From Rothia sp. (in: high G+C Gram-positive bacteria) (GTDB lineage Bacteria; Actinomycetota; Actinomycetes; Actinomycetales; Micrococcaceae): a stretch of 64,000 nt of DNA. Both the position numbers and the translations under genes were made by a program. The notes beneath the pieces were generated by a model. That model searched no databases and was not told where the DNA came from. It worked only from the letters and a program-made list of their open reading frames with translations. The stretch is from positions 124,001-188,000 of the forward strand of contig JAUMWB010000001.1 of assembly GCA_030529845.1 (NCBI GenBank). Direction: 5' to 3'. Below, in pieces: positions 36,320 through 45,598 of this stretch; positions within the stretch are counted from its first letter, which is position 1; each line of letters starts with the position of its first letter.

Positions 36320-39148
36320 GTGACTGAACCAGAAGCACCCGCAGACAGCTACGAAGAGGACGGCCACGCCCCCCGTTTCACCCCGGCAGACCCGGCCCAC
36401 CCTACGACCGCCGAGATTCCTTTCATCTACCCGGCCCACTGGGAGGCTGATGTTGTATTGCGCGATGGGGCCACTGCAAACCTGCGGCCTGTTGTCCCTA
36501 CCGACCGGGCAGCCCTGGAAAAAATGTACGCGGGCCAATCAGAACGCACCATCTACCTGCGCTTCTTTACCCACAAACCAACCCTAAGCGATAAGGAACT
36601 CACCCGGTTCACCACCGTGGACCACAACAACCGGGTGGCCTTTGTGATCATGCTGGGGGAGGAAATGATCGGTATCGGCCGCTATGACCGAACCCACAAC
36701 CCTAACGAGGCCGAAGTTGCCTTTATGATTTCCGATGCCCACCAGGGGCGTGGCATCGGATCAATTCTGCTTGAACATCTTGCAGCGGCAGCGAATGAGC
36801 GGGGTATCGATAGATTCAGCGCCGAAGTGCTGCCCCAGAACCGGAAAATGCTCAATGTCTTTACCGATGCAGGCTACGAAATCTCCCGGGAATTCGAAGA
36901 TGGTCTGGTGATGGTTTACTTCAATATCGACCCCACCGACCGCTCCCGCGGAGTGATGGAAGCCCGCGAGCACCGCGCTGAGGCTAAATCAATCGCAGAG
37001 CTGCTGGCTCCCGACACGGTCGCCGTTATCGGTACAGCCCCCCGCTGGGAAACCAACGGGCATAAGGTCCTCAAAACCCTGGTCGCCGGTGGTTTTACAG
37101 GAACCCTCTACGGGGTTAACGAAGAAAAGCTAGAAGCCGGAGAAGTGCCTATCTACTCCAGCATCGCTGAAGTGCCAGCCCGCGTAGATCTTGCAATTAT
37201 TGCTGTACCCATTGCCGACGTGGCAGCCGCCGTTGACGCCTGCGGTGAGGCGGGCGTCCGCGGCGTCCTGATTTACACCTCCGGCTACGCGGACGACGGT
37301 GCCCGCGGCCGCGCTCGTCAAAAGGCCCTGGTGAAATCGGCACGCAGCCACGGCATGCGAGTCATCGGGCCTGCTTCCTTTGGCCTGCTGAACAATAACC
37401 CTGGCGTCCGCCTCGATGCCACCATCAGCGCCCAAGACCCCAAGCCCGGTGCCCTGGGGCTCTTTAGCCAGTCCTCGGCTATCGGGGCCATGTTCTCCAA
37501 CACCGCCGTCAAACGCAACATCGGGGTATCGTCCCTGGTCTCAGCGGGTAACCGCGCCGATGTGTCGGGTAACGACATCATGCAGTACTGGGAAGACGAC
37601 GACGCTACCCGCGTCTGCGCCCTCTACCTCGAATCTATCGGCAACCCCCGAAAGTTCTCCCGTATCGCCCGCAGACTTTCCCGCGTCAAACCCGTGCTGG
37701 TCGCCAAAAACGCGGTCACTGGCCAGCAACTCCCACCGGGGCATTCGGGGCGAACCTCCATCGCCCCCACCGAAGCTCTGGACGCCATGTTCAAGCAAGC
37801 CGGTGTCATCAGCGCTGAAACCTTCGACCAGGTACTCGACGTTGCCCAGGTGCTGGTCTCCCAGCCCCTACCTGCGGGCCGCCGCGTGGCTATCCTCTCC
37901 AACGCCTCAGCCCTGGGGCAGATTATTGCCGATAAATCTGGGGGCCTAAACATCGATGTGCGGGTGACCGAGTCCATGCTCAGACTCACCGACGACGGCA
38001 TTGATGGCCTTGAAGTCTTGGAAGATGTGGCAACCAGTGCCCTCGAAGCATCAGATATTGATGCAGCCATCGGCGTCTTCCTCACCGGTGACTCGGTTGA
38101 CCCCAAGGATGTTGCCCGCGTGCTCTACCGAGCAGGGCAAAAGGCGGGTAAACCTGTAGTGGCCTCCTTCCCCGGCACCCTGAGCTTCGATGCAACCATG
38201 CGGGGTATCTGGGAGGACCCGGAGGCGCGGACGTCCGCCCCGGCAGAGAACGATACAGCGGGGGAGAGCGCCCCCGTCCTGCAACATGGGTTGCCCTGCT
38301 TCGAATCCCCGGGTGCCTCTATCTTGGCCCTGGCCAGCGTCATGGACTATATGGAGTGGCGTGAAAAGGAAACCGGTGCGCTCGCCACCCCCGAGAACGT
38401 CAGCCCCAAGGCAGCGGCGGCCGAGATAGCCCAGCACCTGACCCAGGTGACCGGCGAGAACCTGCTTGACCTGTCAGCTGCGGCCACCGAAGAGCTCCTT
38501 GCCCACTACGGTATTAGCCTGCTACCCGAATACGGTTTTGACGCCGCAGACGAAGCGGTTGAGGCTGCTGCCCGGGCAGGTGGCTACCCGGTTGTTCTGA
38601 AAACCACCGATGACTTCCTGCGCCATCGCATAGACCTGGGTGGTGTGCGCCTGGGTATTGAGAGCGATGCCGAGCTCATCAGCGAAATAGCCCAAATGCA
38701 CCGCGTGCTCGAACCCTACGGAAGGTTCGACCTCACCGTGCAGAAGCAGGCTCCGGCCGGTCAAACAGCGGTGCTCACCGGCATCGAAGACCCCCTGATT
38801 GGCCCCGTCGTCTCCTTCGGTATGGCGGGTGATGCCACCAGCCTGCTCGAAGATTGGGCCCACCGAGTACCGCCTTTGACCGAGCGAGATATCTACAAGA
38901 TGGTGCGCTCGCCCAAAGCCGCTACAAAGCTCTTTGCCGACGGCGACCTGCCCCAGGTGCGGGTGGACCTGCTGGAAGATCTCTGCGCCAGGGTCGCCCT
39001 GATGAAGGACAATCACCCGGAAATCGCCTACCTCGAACTCAACCCCGTGCTGCTCTCGCAGGATACCCTCACCGTAGTGGGGGCCAAGATCCGGCTGGGC
39101 AACCCCCAACAACGCACCGACTCCGCCCGACGAACCATGAGCAGCTAG
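36320..39148 (+). CDS. GNAT acetyltransferase fused to NDP-forming acyl-CoA synthetase
   Basis: 942 residues. An N-terminal GNAT domain (about 45-205) has the acetyl-CoA loop HQGRGIGSILLEHL. A CoA-binding Rossmann domain (about 225-320: VAVIGTAPRWETNGHKVLK) and succinyl-CoA-ligase-like domains (about 330-640; SQSSAIGAMFSNTAV) follow. The C-terminal ATP-grasp domain (about 700-935) contains AGGYPVVLKTTDDFLRHRIDLGGV. The architecture is that of Pat-type protein acetyltransferases with an acetate-CoA ligase (ADP-forming)-like body, which acetylate lysines, for example of acetyl-CoA synthetase. Whether the ligase half is active is not evident. GTG start behind AGGAG; the reading frame is unbroken. 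Confidence 0.85.
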   Translation: MTEPEAPADSYEEDGHAPRFTPADPAHPTTAEIPFIYPAHWEADVVLRDGATANLRPVVPTDRAALEKMYAGQSERTIYLRFFTHKPTLSDKELTRFTTVDHNNRVAFVIMLGEEMIGIGRYDRTHNPNEAEVAFMISDAHQGRGIGSILLEHLAAAANERGIDRFSAEVLPQNRKMLNVFTDAGYEISREFEDGLVMVYFNIDPTDRSRGVMEAREHRAEAKSIAELLAPDTVAVIGTAPRWETNGHKVLKTLVAGGFTGTLYGVNEEKLEAGEVPIYSSIAEVPARVDLAIIAVPIADVAAAVDACGEAGVRGVLIYTSGYADDGARGRARQKALVKSARSHGMRVIGPASFGLLNNNPGVRLDATISAQDPKPGALGLFSQSSAIGAMFSNTAVKRNIGVSSLVSAGNRADVSGNDIMQYWEDDDATRVCALYLESIGNPRKFSRIARRLSRVKPVLVAKNAVTGQQLPPGHSGRTSIAPTEALDAMFKQAGVISAETFDQVLDVAQVLVSQPLPAGRRVAILSNASALGQIIADKSGGLNIDVRVTESMLRLTDDGIDGLEVLEDVATSALEASDIDAAIGVFLTGDSVDPKDVARVLYRAGQKAGKPVVASFPGTLSFDATMRGIWEDPEARTSAPAENDTAGESAPVLQHGLPCFESPGASILALASVMDYMEWREKETGALATPENVSPKAAAAEIAQHLTQVTGENLLDLSAAATEELLAHYGISLLPEYGFDAADEAVEAAARAGGYPVVLKTTDDFLRHRIDLGGVRLGIESDAELISEIAQMHRVLEPYGRFDLTVQKQAPAGQTAVLTGIEDPLIGPVVSFGMAGDATSLLEDWAHRVPPLTERDIYKMVRSPKAATKLFADGDLPQVRVDLLEDLCARVALMKDNHPEIAYLELNPVLLSQDTLTVVGAKIRLGNPQQRTDSARRTMSS

Positions 39149-39218
39149 GTAGAGCCCGGCCATGACCTAAGATGGAGGGTAAGCAAACCAGCCAGTTCTA
39201 CAACCAGCGAAGGACGAG

Positions 39219-39845
39219 ATGACCAACCTCAGCGCAGCCGAAGCTCTCACCAGAGACATCCAGCAGGCAGGCTTCTACCCCGACCTCGTTCTCGATACGG
39301 TAGATGAAGCCCTGGCCGGGCTGGTCCCTACCTCCCACCTGGTACAGGTCGAAACCCACTTTGACCAGAACGAGGTACACCGCCACATCACTGTGCTGGT
39401 CTTGGCCGGCCAGATGTTACTCGTTGCCCACCTCGATGACCAGAACCTAGATGAAAAGGGCCAGCAGGTTCTAGCCCATGTATCGGTGGAAACCCTGCAC
39501 GTAAGCCGTATCCGAACCCTCACCATCAGTTATACCTACCCCCAACCCCAGCATTATCGAGCAGGTAGCTCCGTCTCAGAAGTCTCTCTGCTTATTGCCT
39601 GGACGGGCTCCCAGCGCCTCGACGTGCAACCGGCTGACTGTCCCGACCCGTCCTGCGATGCCGACCACGGCTATACCGGTATGGGCCCGCGTGAAGATAT
39701 GCTCCTTCGGGTTAGCACACAGGCCGACGGCGAGAATGCTACTGCCCAGGCCCGTAGCTTTGCCCGGGCGCTCCGCTCAGCTCACATGGCTGCGATGAAT
39801 CAGACGGCCACTCTAGCTTCCGGTGCCGCGCAGGCAGGAGCCTAA
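39219..39845 (+). CDS. DUF5998 family protein
   Basis: A 208-residue cytoplasmic protein with a beta-rich core (LVQVETHFDQNEVHRHITVLVLAGQMLLVAHLDDQ, VETLHVSRIRTLTISYTYPQ) and a conserved CPDPSCDADHGYTG segment containing two Cys and a His that could bind metal. It matches the actinobacterial DUF5998 family, which is regularly followed by an alkaline-phosphatase-family gene, as here. Function unknown; the pairing implies a shared process. ATG 6 bp behind GGACGAG. Confidence 0.8.
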   Translation: MTNLSAAEALTRDIQQAGFYPDLVLDTVDEALAGLVPTSHLVQVETHFDQNEVHRHITVLVLAGQMLLVAHLDDQNLDEKGQQVLAHVSVETLHVSRIRTLTISYTYPQPQHYRAGSSVSEVSLLIAWTGSQRLDVQPADCPDPSCDADHGYTGMGPREDMLLRVSTQADGENATAQARSFARALRSAHMAAMNQTATLASGAAQAGA

Positions 39846-39846
39846 G

Positions 39847-41079
39847 ATGAGCGTCCTGACCGATCACTGCGGCACCGCCCTACCCACCGAACCTGGCTAT
39901 GGCGGTAACAACCTAGCTGACCTCTTTGAATCCTGCGGCACCCTGGTAGCCCAAGGTTCTATCACCCCCGACCCCCACCCCCTGCACGGGGCAGGACGCC
40001 ACGATTTGCTCGGCCTGGCTGATCGTCTTCGTGCCGCTGGGGTTGACCCTACCCGCTACCGCAGTGTTTGCCTGGTGATGGTCGATGGCCTGGGTCAGAG
40101 CCTACTCACTGCATACGGCTCCTACGCGCCTTTCTTGAAGAAGGCCATCCAGTTGGGCCCTATCCACTCAGCTGTCCCCTCAACCACGGTTGCATCGCTG
40201 AGTAGCCTGGGAACAGCAACCCCGCCGGGCTACCACGGCATGGCGGGGTACGAGGTGAGAAACCCGGCTACTGGAACCGTGATGAATCAGCTCTCGGGCT
40301 GGGACAAAGCCGTCGACCCCCACCAGTGGCAGCCCCACCCCACGGTTTTTGAGCGCTACCAAAACCACCTGGATGTAGCGATGGTATCGCTGAGCAAATA
40401 CGCGGGCACCGGCCTGAGTGAAGCAGGTTTGAGGGGCGGGCGTTTCGTCCACGCCGCCGGGTACGCCGCCCGCACAACGCTGGCAGCTAGCCTGCTGAAC
40501 TCCCGCAAGCCCTCCCTGGTCTACCTCTACTGGGGAGAGATTGACCAGGCCGGGCACAAGTTCGGTACCCGCTCTGACCAGTGGCTTGAACAACTTGAAG
40601 AGCTCAACCTTGCCCTCAAGTCGCTTGCTCGTAGGCTGCCACCCCACGTGCTATTACTGGTAACGGCTGACCACGGCATGGTCGATATCGCCCCCGAGAA
40701 CCGCATTGACTACTCGGGCGATACAGCCCTGCTTGAGAATATTGAGCTGACAGCAGGGGAGCCCCGCATGGTACAGCTCTACTTGAAGGACACCAGCCCT
40801 TCCGCCCGCCAGGACGCCCTGGGCCGGTGGGCGGACGCCTGGGGTGACCAGGCCTGGGTCTTTGACTCAGAAGAACTTTTTGAGGCCGGCTATTTTGGCC
40901 AGCCGGTAACCGATGAAGCTCGCCGCCGGATCGGCGATATTATCGTGGCTGCCCGTGAACCTGTCGCCCTTTACGATATGCGACATTACAAGCCCCATGC
41001 CCTGCAGATGGTGGGTCAGCACGGGTCACTCACCCTGGACGAAACCCAGGTGCCGCTACTCATGCTACCGACCGGTTAG
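39847..41079 (+). CDS. Alkaline-phosphatase-superfamily phosphodiesterase
   Basis: 410 residues of the nucleotide pyrophosphatase/phosphodiesterase type. The metal-site motifs are visible in order: VCLVMVDGLGQSLL (first Asp), SAVPSTTVASLSSL (nucleophile Thr), LYWGEIDQAGHKFG (Asp and His) and LVTADHGMVDI (Asp-His). The C-terminal His sits in LQMVGQHGSLTLDE. No signal peptide, so a cytoplasmic hydrolase of phosphodiester or pyrophosphate bonds; the substrate is unknown. ATG 39847, with CAGGAG upstream, is chosen over an in-frame codon inside the DUF5998 gene. Confidence 0.85.
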   Translation: MSVLTDHCGTALPTEPGYGGNNLADLFESCGTLVAQGSITPDPHPLHGAGRHDLLGLADRLRAAGVDPTRYRSVCLVMVDGLGQSLLTAYGSYAPFLKKAIQLGPIHSAVPSTTVASLSSLGTATPPGYHGMAGYEVRNPATGTVMNQLSGWDKAVDPHQWQPHPTVFERYQNHLDVAMVSLSKYAGTGLSEAGLRGGRFVHAAGYAARTTLAASLLNSRKPSLVYLYWGEIDQAGHKFGTRSDQWLEQLEELNLALKSLARRLPPHVLLLVTADHGMVDIAPENRIDYSGDTALLENIELTAGEPRMVQLYLKDTSPSARQDALGRWADAWGDQAWVFDSEELFEAGYFGQPVTDEARRRIGDIIVAAREPVALYDMRHYKPHALQMVGQHGSLTLDETQVPLLMLPTG

Positions 41080-41110
41080 ATAGGAGTGGACGTCCGCCCC
41101 AGCTTCTTGG

Positions 41111-42118
41111 CTAGGGGCCGGTAGTTGCTTCCACCATTGGTCCCAGGCTACCGGTATCGGCAACAGGGGCGGTGGGGACGCTTGCAACGCCACCGGTTTC
41201 TGCTGAGGTAGTGGTTTCAATGGGGCGGCTGGGTTCCTCAATGGGAGCAGCTTCGGTGGGGGCCACAATCTCTACCGGAGCAGTTTCAGTAGGAGTTGGC
41301 TCAAGCGTCAGTGTTTCTTCTGACAGCGGGGTCTCATCCGGGGCAGGCTCAGGCTGGATTTCCTCGACCGTTTCCTCAGGCAGGGCAGTCTCAAGGGTTT
41401 GCTCAACCACCGGTGCCTCCGGGGTTGGGGCGTAGAGGACGTTGCCAGGGGCTACGGGCTCTTCTATGCCGCCGTCCTGTTCAGTGATGGTGGGAGCCTT
41501 GGTGTTAAAGCTTGGGGTAGGTACAGCCACAGAGCTTTCTGCCGCCGGTGAACTGGTTTCAGTTACGGTGGGTGTTGGAGGTGCCTCAACGGTTGTGGTT
41601 TGGCTTGCGGTATCGTCCTGGAGAGGAAGTAGGAAGGCCGCAACCAGAGCAATTGCCGCCGCCGTTAGAACCGCGGAACCTACGAAAAGGGCCTTTGATC
41701 CGGTCTTTTCTTCTTCCTGTTCAGGGGTAGCGCTGGGAGGGGCCAACCGGTCACGTTCTGCCGCTGCGGCAGCCGCCGCCACTAGAGCTGCCTGTCTGCG
41801 TGCCTCTTCAGCTCGCTCAGCTTCTTTAGCCGCAGCTTTCTCTGCGGCCCGATCCGCTCGTCGTTCTTCTCGAGTGCGTTTTTCCACAACATCACCATTG
41901 CGCATGAGGCCAAAGGTGAGGGAATCATCGTCCGTATCAACTACCGCACGGGTGCTCCCACTATCGGCAGTGACGTACTCGTAGCCGTTAGCCAGGGGCA
42001 GGGTTTCGGTTGCGTCTTGAGCTGAGCTTTCAGAAGCGGGTAGGGCTTCGGTGGCATCGTCGGGGGCGGGCAGCTGATCTTCAGAGTGCGATGACTTGTG
42101 GGAACGGGGCGTGGTCAC
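41111..42118 (-). CDS. Single-pass membrane protein with Pro/Glu/Thr-rich tail
   Basis: 335 residues. The cytoplasmic N-terminal half has an acidic start and a basic coiled-coil-like stretch (KRTREERRADRAAEKAAAKEAERAEEARRQ). One membrane helix follows (about 147-168) and then a long extracellular tail of Pro, Glu, Thr and Val repeats (PTPTETAPVEIVAPTEAAPI). No domain recognised. It lies downstream of sepH on the same strand after sepH's hairpin. The shape suits a wall-spanning or divisome-associated protein, but that is inference only. Confidence 0.7.
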   Translation of the reverse strand: MTTPRSHKSSHSEDQLPAPDDATEALPASESSAQDATETLPLANGYEYVTADSGSTRAVVDTDDDSLTFGLMRNGDVVEKRTREERRADRAAEKAAAKEAERAEEARRQAALVAAAAAAAERDRLAPPSATPEQEEEKTGSKALFVGSAVLTAAAIALVAAFLLPLQDDTASQTTTVEAPPTPTVTETSSPAAESSVAVPTPSFNTKAPTITEQDGGIEEPVAPGNVLYAPTPEAPVVEQTLETALPEETVEEIQPEPAPDETPLSEETLTLEPTPTETAPVEIVAPTEAAPIEEPSRPIETTTSAETGGVASVPTAPVADTGSLGPMVEATTGP

Positions 42119-42312
42119 ATTTTCCTTATCAAATATTTCTCAGCCCTCTACCCGTGTGCGAAACGGTTACGACGTGGGCCGGTGCAGCGAAAAGAAGAGA
42201 GATTACTGTACCCAGTGTACGCGCTGAAAGCTTGCCGGTGCTGTGGTGCCTCTAACGAAATGCCCGTAATGTCGGCGAACTTTCACCCGCTATGGCCGGG
42301 TGCACATAGCGC

Positions 42313-42357
42313 CCAAAGGCCCCGCGCCTTCCCATCTAAGGGGCGGACGCGGGGCCT
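42313..42357 (-). terminator. Terminator of sepH
   Basis: Ten-bp stem AGGCCCCGCG (42317-42326)/CGCGGGGCCT (42348-42357) with a 21-base loop, followed on the minus strand by TTT; 25 bp beyond the sepH stop. Confidence 0.6.
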
Positions 42358-42381
42358 GGGTTTGTGCCACTTGTGGCGATT

Positions 42382-43704
42382 CTAGCGGCGCTGGTTGCCG
42401 AAAATAATGTCGTCCCAGCTCGGTACGCTGGTGCGCTTGGCTCGGTTGGGTTTGGGTTGCTGGGTCTTAGGCTCTTGGTCTTCTACCTGCTCGGTATCCG
42501 CCGCAGGGGTGTCTTCTGTTGCGTCGGTCAGGGGAGCTTCAGCGTCCTGGGAATCATCATCACCCAGGGAGTCCACAGCACCATGAGATTCATCGGGTTC
42601 CTGATCCTGGTCAGACGGGGAACTCTGGGTAGCTGGTGCCTCCACGGCTGAGGGAGTTACTTCTACAGGTGCCGGGGTCTCACCGCCCACCTCGGTTTCT
42701 TGCCCAGAATCCTGCTGTTCTACAGTATTTTCGTCAGCTGCCTCGTACAGGTCGGTTACTTCATCAGATACCGGTGCAGTGAGCTCGCTGGTTTCGGGCT
42801 CAGGCTCTGCCTGCGCCTGGGTAAGGGGGGCAGGACGGGAGCTGCGGCGGGCCCGCTCTAGTAGGTCAGCTAGTTTGCGTTCGCTGGCCGGGTCAAAGGA
42901 GCGGACGCCGCGGCGGGCGGTGAGCTCATCGAGTAGCTCGTTCTGTTCCTTTTGTTCGGGGATGGTCACCCGGGTAATGCGGGGTTCACCTACCGGGATA
43001 CCTGCGGAAGGGGCTGTAATCTGCGCTGGGGCTTCGCTATCTGCCTCTTGCTGGGACGCTGTTGCCTGCTTGGCTGGTCCGGGGATCGGGGCGTCGTGGG
43101 AGTGGTCGCGGCCCATGAGGAAGTAGGCTGCCTCGTTGGAGGCATAGATGCTTTGGTTGGCAGGGTTGAAGTTCCATCGGGCGGGGAACATGACGCCGCG
43201 TGGTAGGTTCGCCTGAGCGTCCTCACCCAGCTCAATATCAACCGACACCGTCCACTGACCTGACTCCTGCTGCCAGGTATTCCAGTCCATGGTGGCAGAC
43301 ACGAAACCGTAGCGTTCAGCGACAGCGTCGATGTGCTGGTTGAGGCTCTGGGCTGAACCCCCCTGGCCTGGTGCGGGGGAGATAACCACGGTTCGGGCTG
43401 TCTGAATGATGTTGGCTCGTTCAGCGACGATGGGCCATTCATAGCGGCGTACGCGCTCGGGCTCCCACCCTGATTCCGCGGCAATTTCTTCAACCGTTGC
43501 CCCCTGACGGAAACGGGTCTGAATATCGCGGGGACCAAAGGCTCCGCTGGAACTACCACCGCGAAGAGGGCTGATGCGGCGTGCACGGGCGATGCTCTGC
43601 CTGAGATTTTGGTCGATGGGCAAGAGATAGGTAGCGCCGTCAGATGATTCGAGGACGAGATTTTCACCGTCGTCGTGAATTCCAGCTAGTCGCAGTTCTC
43701 GCAC
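42382..43704 (-). CDS. sepH: Septation protein SepH (DUF3071)
   Basis: A 440-residue actinobacterial cell-division protein that in Streptomyces and Mycobacterium binds FtsZ and promotes its assembly. The N-terminal DUF3071 domain is clear: MRELRLAGIHDDGENLVLES, then FGPRDIQTRFRQGATVEEIAAESGWEPERVRRYEWP with its helix-turn-helix. The tail from about 200 is Glu/Pro/Thr-rich and disordered and ends in a short conserved KRTSVPSWDDIIFGN motif. GTG start behind AAGGAG. Its position beside DUF4193 and DUF3093 genes is typical. Confidence 0.9.
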   Translation of the reverse strand: MRELRLAGIHDDGENLVLESSDGATYLLPIDQNLRQSIARARRISPLRGGSSSGAFGPRDIQTRFRQGATVEEIAAESGWEPERVRRYEWPIVAERANIIQTARTVVISPAPGQGGSAQSLNQHIDAVAERYGFVSATMDWNTWQQESGQWTVSVDIELGEDAQANLPRGVMFPARWNFNPANQSIYASNEAAYFLMGRDHSHDAPIPGPAKQATASQQEADSEAPAQITAPSAGIPVGEPRITRVTIPEQKEQNELLDELTARRGVRSFDPASERKLADLLERARRSSRPAPLTQAQAEPEPETSELTAPVSDEVTDLYEAADENTVEQQDSGQETEVGGETPAPVEVTPSAVEAPATQSSPSDQDQEPDESHGAVDSLGDDDSQDAEAPLTDATEDTPAADTEQVEDQEPKTQQPKPNRAKRTSVPSWDDIIFGNQRR

Positions 43705-44128
43705 TGCTCGGTCTCCTTTAGTGGGCCAGGTACCGCCTCCTACCGGAGGGGTGCTTACTTCAATCTTTACACTTACTTGAAAGACTACCGGCTCAAGCTG
43801 TGCTTGAAAGCTAAAGTAACTGGGGCAGGGGCTGTTGTTTTGAGAAAACCCGGTTTTACAGGGGAATTTAGCTCAAGTTCAGCAAGAGATTGAAATATTT
43901 CTTCCGACTTCTGCGAGCGCACCTTGAGCCTTTGTGACTCGCTGAGAGAGAACATGAAGTTTCCACTTGCATTATTGGGGGCAATGGTGAACAATTCTAC
44001 CCGTCACCTCAACACAGTTGGAGCCCCTGACCCGCTCAGGGCCCGACGATACAAAGCCCCGAGGTGCAGGTGCCCCAGACCAGACAGAGGGGGTATCTAC
44101 CCTTCGCACACTTAATACGGAGAAAACC
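43705..44128. promoter_or_regulatory. Divergent gap, sepH and DUF4193 gene
   Basis: A 424-bp region with no convincing gene. It is AT-richer than its surroundings and includes a short repeat CTTGAAAG (43777-43784 and 43803-43810) near sepH. It should hold both promoters; none can be assigned with confidence. GGAG just before 44129 is the ribosome site of the DUF4193 gene. Confidence 0.35.
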
Positions 44129-44428
44129 ATGGCAACCGATTACGATGCACCTCGCAAGCAGGATGAAGAGAGCAAGGACCAGTCCTTTGAGGAGCTGCGT
44201 TCACGCCCCTCAGAAATGCAGTCAGGTGCAGTGGACGAGGACGAAAACGCAGCGGCCGAAAGTTTTGAGCTACCCGGTGCTGACCTCTCCAACGAAGAGC
44301 TAAACGTTGTGGTGCTCCCTGCTCAGGAAGACGAATTTACCTGTGCTTCTTGCTTCCTGGTGCGTCACCGCTCCCAGATTGCCCGCGAAGAGGGCGACCT
44401 AAAGTTCTGCATCGAGTGCGAGAGCTAA
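44129..44428 (+). CDS. DUF4193 family zinc-ribbon-like protein
   Basis: A 99-residue, highly acidic cytoplasmic protein. The C-terminus has the DUF4193 pattern of four cysteines, CASCFLVRHRSQIA ... FCIEC, arranged like a zinc ribbon, preceded by LNVVVLPAQEDEFT. Found in nearly all actinobacteria, function unproven. The frame is open from 44018, but MATDYDAPRK at 44129 with a ribosome site is the family start. A strong terminator follows. Confidence 0.9.
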   Translation: MATDYDAPRKQDEESKDQSFEELRSRPSEMQSGAVDEDENAAAESFELPGADLSNEELNVVVLPAQEDEFTCASCFLVRHRSQIAREEGDLKFCIECES

Positions 44429-44445
44429 ATAGTAGAGACTTGATT

Positions 44446-44485
44446 AAAGGGCGGGCCCGCGTTGAAGTACGCGGGCCCGCCCTTT
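44446..44485. terminator. Bidirectional terminator, DUF4193 and DUF3093 genes
   Basis: Perfect 16-bp stem AAAGGGCGGGCCCGCG/CGCGGGCCCGCCCTTT with an 8-base loop between convergent genes. Confidence 0.9.
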
Positions 44486-44520
44486 GCATGCGGAGAAAGA
44501 TATTTAGACTCGGATTTTTT

Positions 44521-44988
44521 CTAGTCTTCTTCGGGTAAACCCGCATTGAGAATGGCAGCGATTTTTTCGGGGTGGCGGGAGGAGGCAATCCAATAGGGGG
44601 TGGGGTCTGCCGGGTCTGTAATCTGCACGCGAATCACGGATGTGATCCAGCCACGAAAGCACATGTAGGCGCGGCCATCGAGTGCGGGGCCGGTGGCTAA
44701 ACGGGCTTCTTCACCCTTGAAGGCGTAGGCCCGGCCAACATAGTTCCGCTCGATGCGGGCCCGGCCAAAGCGGACGGTGGTTTCGGTGATTTCCAGGGTG
44801 GGGGAGCTGCCGTAGAGAATCCCGCCGACCAGAAGGAACATGACGATACCGGCGATGATGCCCGCCGTGATATTGATGGGCGCACCTACGAGGAATGAAG
44901 CTAGGCCAACCCCCAGGCAACCTATCCACAGGCCAATGCCGGGGGCTAGTCGTTCGCGGTAGAGCACAGTGGGGGCGGTAGCAGGCAT
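44521..44988 (-). CDS. DUF3093 membrane protein
   Basis: A 155-residue protein with two adjacent N-terminal helices (about 16-60), then a PH-like beta domain: YGSSPTLEITETTVRFGRARIE, DGRAYMCFRGWITSVIRVQI, YWIASSRHPEKIAAIL. This is the actinobacterial DUF3093 family, located beside dut and DUF4193 as in M. tuberculosis Rv2698. Function unknown. Divergent from dut. Confidence 0.88.
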   Translation of the reverse strand: MPATAPTVLYRERLAPGIGLWIGCLGVGLASFLVGAPINITAGIIAGIVMFLLVGGILYGSSPTLEITETTVRFGRARIERNYVGRAYAFKGEEARLATGPALDGRAYMCFRGWITSVIRVQITDPADPTPYWIASSRHPEKIAAILNAGLPEED

Positions 44989-45104
44989 AGCTTCCTTCGG
45001 AGAGGGACAAATCTAGGTGGGCGCTAGGAGAAAACTTGGCGCACAGGTTCTAGTCTAAGCGGTTTTGGCTGCCGATGTGAGCGGCAGAGGGCTGCTTAAG
45101 CCGG

Positions 45105-45120
45105 TACAGTAAAGAGGGTG
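45105..45120 (+). promoter_or_regulatory. Candidate leaderless promoter of dut
   Basis: TACAGT (45105-45110) ends 7 bp before the GTG at 45118. With normal -10 spacing transcription would begin at or next to the start codon. No recognisable -35. Confidence 0.35.
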
Positions 45121-45564
45121 ATGAACCAGCTAAAGATTGATATTAAGATGCTCGATCAGGGGATTGAGCCCCCCACCTACGCCCAGCCCGGGGACGCTGG
45201 CGCTGATTTACGTTCACGCGTGGACCTGACCCTCGAACCCGGGGAACGTGCCCTGGTGCCGACTGGCGTGGCGATTGCCCTGCCTGAGGGCTTTGTGGGG
45301 CTGGTGCACCCGCGTTCGGGTCTGGCTGCTAAGCACGGTATTACTATCGTGAACGCTCCGGGCACCGTTGATTCGGGTTACCGGGGTGAGTTGATGGTCT
45401 GCCTGCTTAATACAGATCGCAGCCAACCTTTTGTGATTCAGCGTGGGGACCGCATTGCCCAGCTGGTGATTCAGAAGTTTGAGGCAGCTAGTTTCAATGT
45501 AGTGGAGAGCCTGGGTGAAACTGAGCGTGGGACTGCCGGGTTCGGTTCAACTGGCGTACAGTAA
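45118..45564 (+). CDS. dut: dUTP diphosphatase
   Basis: Hydrolyses dUTP to dUMP, keeping uracil out of DNA and supplying dTMP synthesis. 148 residues, homotrimeric type, with all five motifs: PGDAGADLRS, PRSGLAAKHG, NAPGTVDSGYRGEL, QRGDRIAQLVIQ and the C-terminal arm RGTAGFGSTG. The start is GTG 45118 or the next codon, ATG 45121. It heads a probable operon with the DUF3710 and OB-fold genes. Confidence 0.96.
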   Translation: MMNQLKIDIKMLDQGIEPPTYAQPGDAGADLRSRVDLTLEPGERALVPTGVAIALPEGFVGLVHPRSGLAAKHGITIVNAPGTVDSGYRGELMVCLLNTDRSQPFVIQRGDRIAQLVIQKFEAASFNVVESLGETERGTAGFGSTGVQ

Positions 45565-45598
45565 GAGCAGTAGATAGGCGAGGGCCCAAGGAGGCATC

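Noticed and set aside
38522-39163. A 213-residue minus-strand frame opposite the GNAT/acyl-CoA synthetase gene
   Set aside because: Lies fully inside the ATP-grasp domain of the real gene and shows no domain.
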